Of a stretch of DNA of 64,000 nucleotides, positions 62,501 through 64,000 are shown piece by piece. The notes beneath the pieces are model-generated. The model worked only from the letters and a program-made list of their open reading frames with translations. It had not been told where the DNA came from and searched no databases. The translations under genes were made by a program, and so were the position numbers. Source of the stretch: Gnetum montanum (taxonomy: Eukaryota; Streptophyta; Gnetopsida; Gnetales; Gnetaceae); the NCBI GenBank assembly GCA_015680685.1, contig MNCI01006080.1, positions 245,448 to 309,447 on the forward strand. The letters run 5' to 3'. Numbering within the stretch: the first letter of the stretch is position 1; every line of letters begins with the position of its first letter.

Positions 62501-63031
62501 AGCCCTGATAGATCATTAGTGACCTTTCTATATCTATAGATAGGGAGGAATATGTTTATGGAATTTAATTTCATCATAATTCAAAGTTGAGTGTTTTTTC
62601 TGTTGTAACAACACTTAAACAAAACAAACAATCAAATATGATTTATACGTTAGGTTTCTGTAATTTCATTTGATTTCATATCACAATGTAATCAAATAAG
62701 AAAATTGTAGCTGTTCTTATCCATTCGATGTTCAAGTTGAACTCTTCATTTCAGGCAGAAAGGTTAGTCAATAGCAGCAATACTTAATTCATAGAGTTTC
62801 TTGTATAATATCCCTGCATTAATCATCTGTAAATTGTTTATTTTCACACAATGTTCAAGTTGTAGGACATCTTTATGTTTTGTGTTTTTATGGTATGTTT
62901 ATGATAGATATAATTATTACCATATGTGTTTGCAGTCCAGAACATCGCTTTATGAGGGCCCGTGGACGTTCTGTGCTGAGTGGCCGTAGACATCCCTTTG
63001 TGGAAGATGCTGAATCTGTCAGTGCGTCAAG
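35259..63031 (+). CDS. EDR1/CTR1-like Raf-type protein kinase, N-terminal half (gene continues past the window)
   Basis: Seven exons with GT-AG borders join in frame to about 405 residues: 35,259-35,501, 35,939-36,142, 41,459-41,650, 52,656-52,918, 53,378-53,506, 53,737-53,826 and 62,936-63,031. The product matches, as I recall it, the plant EDR1-domain MAPKKK-like group (the Arabidopsis At3g58640/At2g42640 type). Blocks in order are IPNGFYSVIP, LDELCALGIEG, CRPRAILFKVLADAVGL, PGQLIPFSVKSL, ENDSCDSPMEPNSPM, SEPDI, WRRSRRKVIAEHRTASS and SPEH with RARGRS. The EDR1 domain falls at about residues 80-240. A Ser-rich linker follows. The kinase domain, usual in the C-terminal third, is outside the window. 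Relatives act in stress and hormone signalling; the substrate is unknown here. No stop or frameshift is seen, so the gene looks functional. Confidence 0.93.
35502..35938 (+). other. Intron between coding exons 1 and 2 (437 bp)
   Basis: GTATGT donor and GATGTAG acceptor. The only short intron among the first three, with no repeat recognised. Confidence 0.88.
35939..36142 (+). CDS. Kinase gene coding exon 2 (residues 82-149)
   Basis: DKMLKARFTTIPTLDELCAL, then GLILVDSKKDKRVAKLKQF and ALVVKKIAEV. It is the first part of the EDR1 domain. Exactly 68 codons, phase 0 at both ends, with donor GTG|GTGAGA. Confidence 0.93.
36530..38050 (-). repeat. LTR-like region, family unknown
   Basis: Read on the minus strand, a TATAAACAGGCC promoter-like site lies at about 37,752-37,763. 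Near 36,610-36,640 is a CCACATAAATATGTG phrase like the R region of the copia LTRs. No partner LTR or target duplication was found, and the frames at 36,746-36,955 and 36,983-37,177 have no recognised domain. Confidence 0.3.
38380..39884 (-). mobile_element. Internally deleted copia element
   Basis: Minus strand after the LTR at 39,885-40,538: primer-site-like TATCAAAGCACC (about 39,874-39,885); pre-integrase segment LWHTQLGHLSKDYMFKLPL (about 39,590-39,530); integrase piece PEKNGDVERKNKTIKELA (about 39,210-39,155); RT start RQAWEFSSQPPDRNIVKDKW and YKPKLRN (about 38,570-38,430). Gag, protease and most of RT are missing. The integrase Glu of the ERKN-type motif is kept here. Confidence 0.75.
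39311..39334. repeat. Poly(A) run
   Basis: About 24 consecutive A on the plus strand, inside the copia fragment. Confidence 0.9.
39885..40538 (-). repeat. Copia LTR, minus orientation
   Basis: Third copy of the 23,095/27,792 LTR, reversed. It ends with AAACA at 40,538 (start of the LTR on the minus strand). It keeps TTATAAATAGAAGG as a TATA box (about 40,361-40,374). At the other end the terminal ATAACA and the first primer-site bases are replaced by ATAT, so about eight bases are lost at the LTR/primer-site join. Confidence 0.88.
41459..41650 (+). CDS. Kinase gene coding exon 3 (residues 150-213)
   Basis: VCDFYGGPQLEAGPSKSACE, then HGVMLLGQTNSRSCRPRAI and LFKVLADAVGLRSKLLM. The CRPRAILFKVLAD-VGL block is the most conserved part of the EDR1 domain. 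64 codons, phase 0, donor ATG|GTATAT. Confidence 0.94.
42300..42340. other. Perfect 12-bp hairpin
   Basis: TGTAAAGACTTT (42,300-42,311) pairs with AAAGTCTTTACA (42,329-42,340). Inside it GCAT (42,313-42,316) pairs with ATGC (42,323-42,326). It is a strong stem-loop in the intron. Not a Rho-independent terminator context. It could be the core of a small inverted-repeat element. Confidence 0.8.
42943..43580 (-). mobile_element. 3' untranslated region and poly(A) of the L1
   Basis: Read on the minus strand it ends in a T-rich segment, TTTTGGCCCAACC and then A14. Short frames on both strands here have no family resemblance. Confidence 0.6.
43580..44700 (-). pseudogene. Coding-like extension after the L1 zf-RVT domain
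   Basis: Across frames the minus strand reads WQEAVELINHYIVQYSNRWK, then ARPMEHPIHPGPLTHVYNRR, SAQPPIKGEVDGARRLGLDD and LETKIH, followed by a Glu/Lys/Gln-rich probable coiled coil (AIEEMEAR, LQQMLDIQAK). The ORF2 of plant L1 usually ends soon after zf-RVT, so this is either a long C-terminal extension or a separate ORF. Function not recognised. Confidence 0.4.
44721..45044 (-). pseudogene. L1 zf-RVT (zinc-binding) domain
   Basis: The 107-residue frame reads FSWLSLQDTLPLRVVWGLIN, then KCPFCLSCIEFVAHLFLHCP and FIVEVWAKV. It matches the C-x2-C---E--HLFLHCPF pattern of the zinc-binding domain that follows reverse transcriptase in plant L1 elements. Confidence 0.85.
45350..46610 (-). pseudogene. 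L1 reverse transcriptase, catalytic site altered
   Basis: Frames and inter-frame reads give SIKVAKALSPNEWPIEFFRE (46,387-46,608), MCIKLDIAKAYDTIQW and SSPTKG (45,928-46,116), HYTNDTILMNKA (about 45,820-45,785, in place of the FADDT catalytic block), LGIPMFFWNKQVTWTQLIQR and GKILLASSVL. The first Asp of the ADD pair is Asn. This enzyme would copy L1 RNA at the nicked target. Confidence 0.85.
47222..47689 (-). pseudogene. L1 endonuclease fragment
   Basis: The 155-residue frame has GGLAMLSRHPFMVLDES, LWVTNFYGSQVWNDR and CQFTWSNNMSDHDHIMSRID. The last is the F-TWSN------I--R-D- block near the end of L1 endonucleases. The GDFN block is altered (IIRKFNQHLH), so the enzyme would be inactive. Confidence 0.85.
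47851..48870 (-). pseudogene. L1 ORF1 (DUF4283/zinc-knuckle type)
   Basis: Frame 48,365-48,751 reads VWVHLSRVLWELYTEGFLW, FGEFISFDEFTKTKECMGYA and RFCIW, then EACGHPLAYATCKKTNHYTH EC. It matches the DUF4283 plus CCHC-type knuckle of plant L1 ORF1, which binds element RNA. A Ser/Pro-rich tail follows (47,851-48,426). The N-terminus is cut at about 48,870, next to a 26-bp duplication. Confidence 0.8.
48819..48870. repeat. 26-bp perfect tandem duplication
   Basis: CCATTAGGAGTTCTTATTAC plus TTCCAG occurs twice head to tail (48,819-48,844 and 48,845-48,870). It marks the junction between the minus-strand L1 ORF1 and the plus-strand LINE-like segment. Confidence 0.95.
48871..50400 (+). mobile_element. 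LINE-like 3' segment, plus strand
   Basis: A broken coding-like stretch (49,340-49,660) contains IKEEVEANIRAQTRAHMHEF, a charged helix-forming run, and EEEQKQLHELAWKQLHE. It resembles in character, not in clear alignment, the coiled extension of the minus-strand L1. A 3' untranslated part ends TTTCCGG followed by A8 and GAAGAAGAAAA (50,380-50,401). The 5' end is cut at the 26-bp duplication. Confidence 0.5.
51128..51492 (-). mobile_element. Short 5'-truncated LINE insertion with 9-bp target duplication
   Basis: TGCTTCCAA at 51,128-51,136 recurs at 51,484-51,492. Between them, at the left end, is a T11 run (poly(A) on the minus strand), then about 330 bases whose minus strand is G-rich. Poly(A) at one end and flanking direct repeats are the hallmarks of LINE-driven insertion. 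No coding domain remains. Confidence 0.75.
51370..51434 (-). other. G-rich strand with quadruplex potential
   Basis: Six C runs of at least four lie at 51,370-374, 51,378-382, 51,399-403, 51,407-411, 51,415-418 and 51,429-434. The minus strand therefore has the spacing needed for an intramolecular G-quadruplex. It lies inside the short LINE insertion. Confidence 0.65.
52235..52375 (+). mobile_element. tRNA-headed SINE, related to 34,390-34,535
   Basis: A box A-like TTGTTGGTTAAAG (about 52,239), a box B AGTTTGATTCC (52,278-52,288), then GCAGAGATATACCAGTATTG, ACAAAAAGTGTTGAAA and AAGGTCTAGCATGTAA. The body motifs follow the same order and spacing as in the 34-kb copy. Confidence 0.65.
52656..52918 (+). 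CDS. Kinase gene coding exon 4 (residues 214-301)
   Basis: GLQTYDKGIPCTNSSRHLSL, then SLNSTEFLVDLMKSPGQLIP, ESDSTENDSCDSPMEPNSPM and FEFSDKLGCE. It completes the EDR1 domain and opens the acidic Ser-rich linker. Acceptor TTTTTCAG|GGA, donor AAG|GTAATT, ends in phase 2. Confidence 0.94.
53378..53506 (+). CDS. Kinase gene coding exon 5 (residues 301-344)
   Basis: SPEQEDNRHAFKDQRREENL, then SSLAGPSLPNIKLRPIGNIE and AKL. Acceptor TTGCACAG, donor TTAAG|GTGGTC. The phase 2 join to exon 6 gives KLSVSRSEPDI, matching the KLS-SHSEPNI-type block of relatives. Confidence 0.9.
53583..53645 (+). mobile_element. Au-SINE-like tail, second copy
   Basis: TAGCCAACCTCATTTGATTG, then GGGGACAAGGCTAGGATGGTG. It matches the tail at 31,965-32,016. 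It lies in the 230-bp intron between coding exons 5 and 6. Confidence 0.5.
53737..53826 (+). CDS. Kinase gene coding exon 6 (residues 344-374)
   Basis: VSRSEPDILNSMWRRSRRKV then IAEHRTASS. WRRSRRKVIAE-RTASS is strongly conserved in this kinase group. It is basic and could be a docking or localisation segment, which is inference. Acceptor ATTTCAG, donor CAAG|GTCAGT. Confidence 0.93.
53940..54350 (+). repeat. Solo-LTR-like block with TATA box
   Basis: GCTATAAATAGAGCCC (TATAAATAG at 54,165-54,173) is followed by a leader-like stretch and AATAGAAG near 54,247. The upstream AT-rich 220 bases resemble a U3. No second copy or target duplication was found, so the borders are approximate. Confidence 0.35.
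55799..56112. repeat. 157-bp tandem duplication
   Basis: CTAGAAGGATCTCTGTTGGG begins at 55,803 and 55,960. Both units run to AAATCCAAACGTCAT with only a few substitutions (for example GTAGCAGG/GTAGTAGG, CATTCTAAGG/CATTATAAGG). A recent local duplication. Confidence 0.95.
56622..56780. repeat. Two copies of a ~60-bp block, 102 bp apart
   Basis: GTGGTGAACTCGTGG (56,622) and GTAGTGAACTTGTGG (56,724) are each followed by a T run, GACTCT-GTCTTTGCCA and GTAGACCAC. Confidence 0.8.
58411..58446. repeat. A/G-rich simple repeat
   Basis: Repeated AAAAAG units following CCCCCAACA. It may be the tail of an old retroposon. Confidence 0.7.
60049..60160. repeat. Three 37-bp tandem repeats
   Basis: TCATTTTCTCATCATGAAAA-type units begin at 60,054, 60,091 and 60,128, each with ACAAGGAAAGTTCTAAA. 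Spacing is exactly 37 bp twice. Confidence 0.9.
62936..63031 (+). CDS. Kinase gene coding exon 7 (residues 374-405)
   Basis: SPEHRFMRARGRSVLSGRRH, then PFVEDAESVSAS. The SPEH---RARGRS-LSG block is conserved in relatives. Acceptor TTTGCAG, donor CAAG|GTATGA, leaving in phase 2, so the reading frame continues beyond the window. Confidence 0.92.
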
Positions 63032-64000
63032 GTATGATATTTAAATGCTTATTGTCAAAACTATTTTTTTTTTTTAAATTTGGTTTGGGGCATGTCCTGC
63101 CTTCACGAACCTTCTAAATTTCTTCATTTTCTGTTTGACTAAATATAAAAGTAAAAATAAAAATAAAGAAGTTTATGAATAGTCTGAAATTAGGGGCCAG
63201 CTGTAACAGCCACAGAAAACAGAAATAAAAAGACCTTTTTATTTATTTTATTTTATTTTTTGGCAAATACATCTGTGATCCAAAGAAAGATCTGATTGTA
63301 CCCAAACCAAGAACAGGATATAGCCTCAAGAGAGTTGGTCAATATGACGATTAACAACTCTATGCCAATAGAAAAGAGAGAAAAAAGAAAGAATACTGCA
63401 ATAATGACTGTCAACATTATCATGAAAGCAGCAATACAACCAGCTTCAATCAATATAGGGAATTATACAAAATTCACTTTCTATTAATCCAAGCTAAATA
63501 GAGTTTAAAAATTGCTGATCAGTAGTCTATCATACAATCAAAGAATTCAACTATGGAAGATAAGACTATTCTTATTAGGTTGTTTATACAGTATATCAGC
63601 CAACCCATCTCACTAGAAAGGACATATGAAATTTACTCAGATCATATCCATATAAATCTTCAAAAGAAATTCCACAGCTAATGATTCAACAAAATCAGAT
63701 AATGAAAATTTGTAATCACAAAACATTTTAAATTAAATTTCTGTTTATTAGCCCCTCTGCTCAATGAATAGTAGAAAGATAACTAAATCAGAACTGAGAA
63801 GGTCTAGTATAGGGTTAAGAATTCCACAAATTGGTGAAAAAATATAGAAAAATCCAAGATCGGTTCCATGAACAAAAAATCAAAGTCAAGCTTGAGAAAT
63901 CACCAGAACGATGATCTTTTAAATTTTTTTTTTTTTAAAATCTTTGAAATCAAGATGGGCCTAGGATGCTCTCACTTTCTACCAGTAGTACCAATCCTCA
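63032..64000 (+). other. Intron continuing past the window
   Basis: Starts GTATGA after exon 7. No further exon, acceptor-linked frame or recognised repeat is seen to 64,000. T-rich runs lie at 63,065 and 63,926. Confidence 0.7.

Larger units (their letters stand above)
53827..62935 (+). other. Intron of 9.1 kb
   Basis: GTCAGT donor and TGTTTGCAG acceptor. It contains an LTR-like block (53,940-54,350), a 157-bp tandem duplication (55,799-56,112), paired 60-bp repeats (56,622-56,780), an A-rich tract (58,411-58,446) and three 37-bp repeats (60,049-60,160). 56,800-58,300, 58,460-59,400 and 60,170-62,900 show no recognised gene. 59,400-59,740 read on the minus strand resembles an LTR leader, weakly. 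Confidence 0.85.

Overview
The window looks like nuclear DNA from a seed plant with a repeat-rich genome. It is AT-rich and has GT-AG introns of up to about 15 kb, Ty3/gypsy and Ty1/copia LTR retrotransposons, L1-type LINEs, tRNA-headed SINEs and one assembly gap. The species cannot be read from the sequence. The very long, transposon-filled introns would fit an early-diverging angiosperm, a magnoliid or a gymnosperm. There is no sign of bacterial, organellar or CRISPR content.

Region by region. (1) 1-15,128 is a nest of one Ty3/gypsy (Tat/Athila-like) family. Its LTRs run from TGATGA to TCATCA. The main body is on the minus strand: protease, reverse transcriptase, RNase H and integrase between about 9.45 and 5.85 kb, and gag at 10.7-11.2 kb. 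A second gag, a plus-strand 3' LTR and several partial LTRs surround it. (2) 15.1-18.3 kb is gene-poor and holds a regular six-unit array with a 128-bp period. (3) At 18.3-18.65 kb a tRNA-like SINE head runs into three 110-bp tandem body units. (4) 18.75-19.6 kb is GC- and CpG-richer, with a G-box and a CT-rich leader ending in a GTAAGT donor. It is the best candidate for the promoter and non-coding first exon of the only host gene found.

(5) From 35,259 to beyond the right edge lies that gene, on the plus strand: seven coding exons with consistent GT-AG borders and reading phase. Joined, they give about 405 residues of the N-terminal half of an EDR1/CTR1-like (Raf-type) protein kinase. The kinase domain lies outside the window. 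Its introns of 5.3, 11.0 and 9.1 kb, and a proposed 15.6-kb leader intron, are filled with transposons: a complete but inactive copia element with TAGTA target duplications (23.1-28.5 kb), L1 pieces (30.5-34.1 kb), a truncated copia element (38.4-40.5 kb), a nearly complete minus-strand L1 (42.9-48.9 kb), a plus-strand LINE tail (to 50.4 kb) and a short LINE insertion with 9-bp target duplications (51.1-51.5 kb).

No operon-like or cooperating gene set is present. The window is one signalling-kinase gene in a transposon graveyard. The most informative observations are the gypsy units sharing one LTR, the fixed-period 128-bp array, the SINE with a reiterated body, stop codons in the copia element that fit cytosine deamination, and an L1 with extra coding sequence after its zinc-finger domain. 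I found no convincing evidence of a wholly new biological system.
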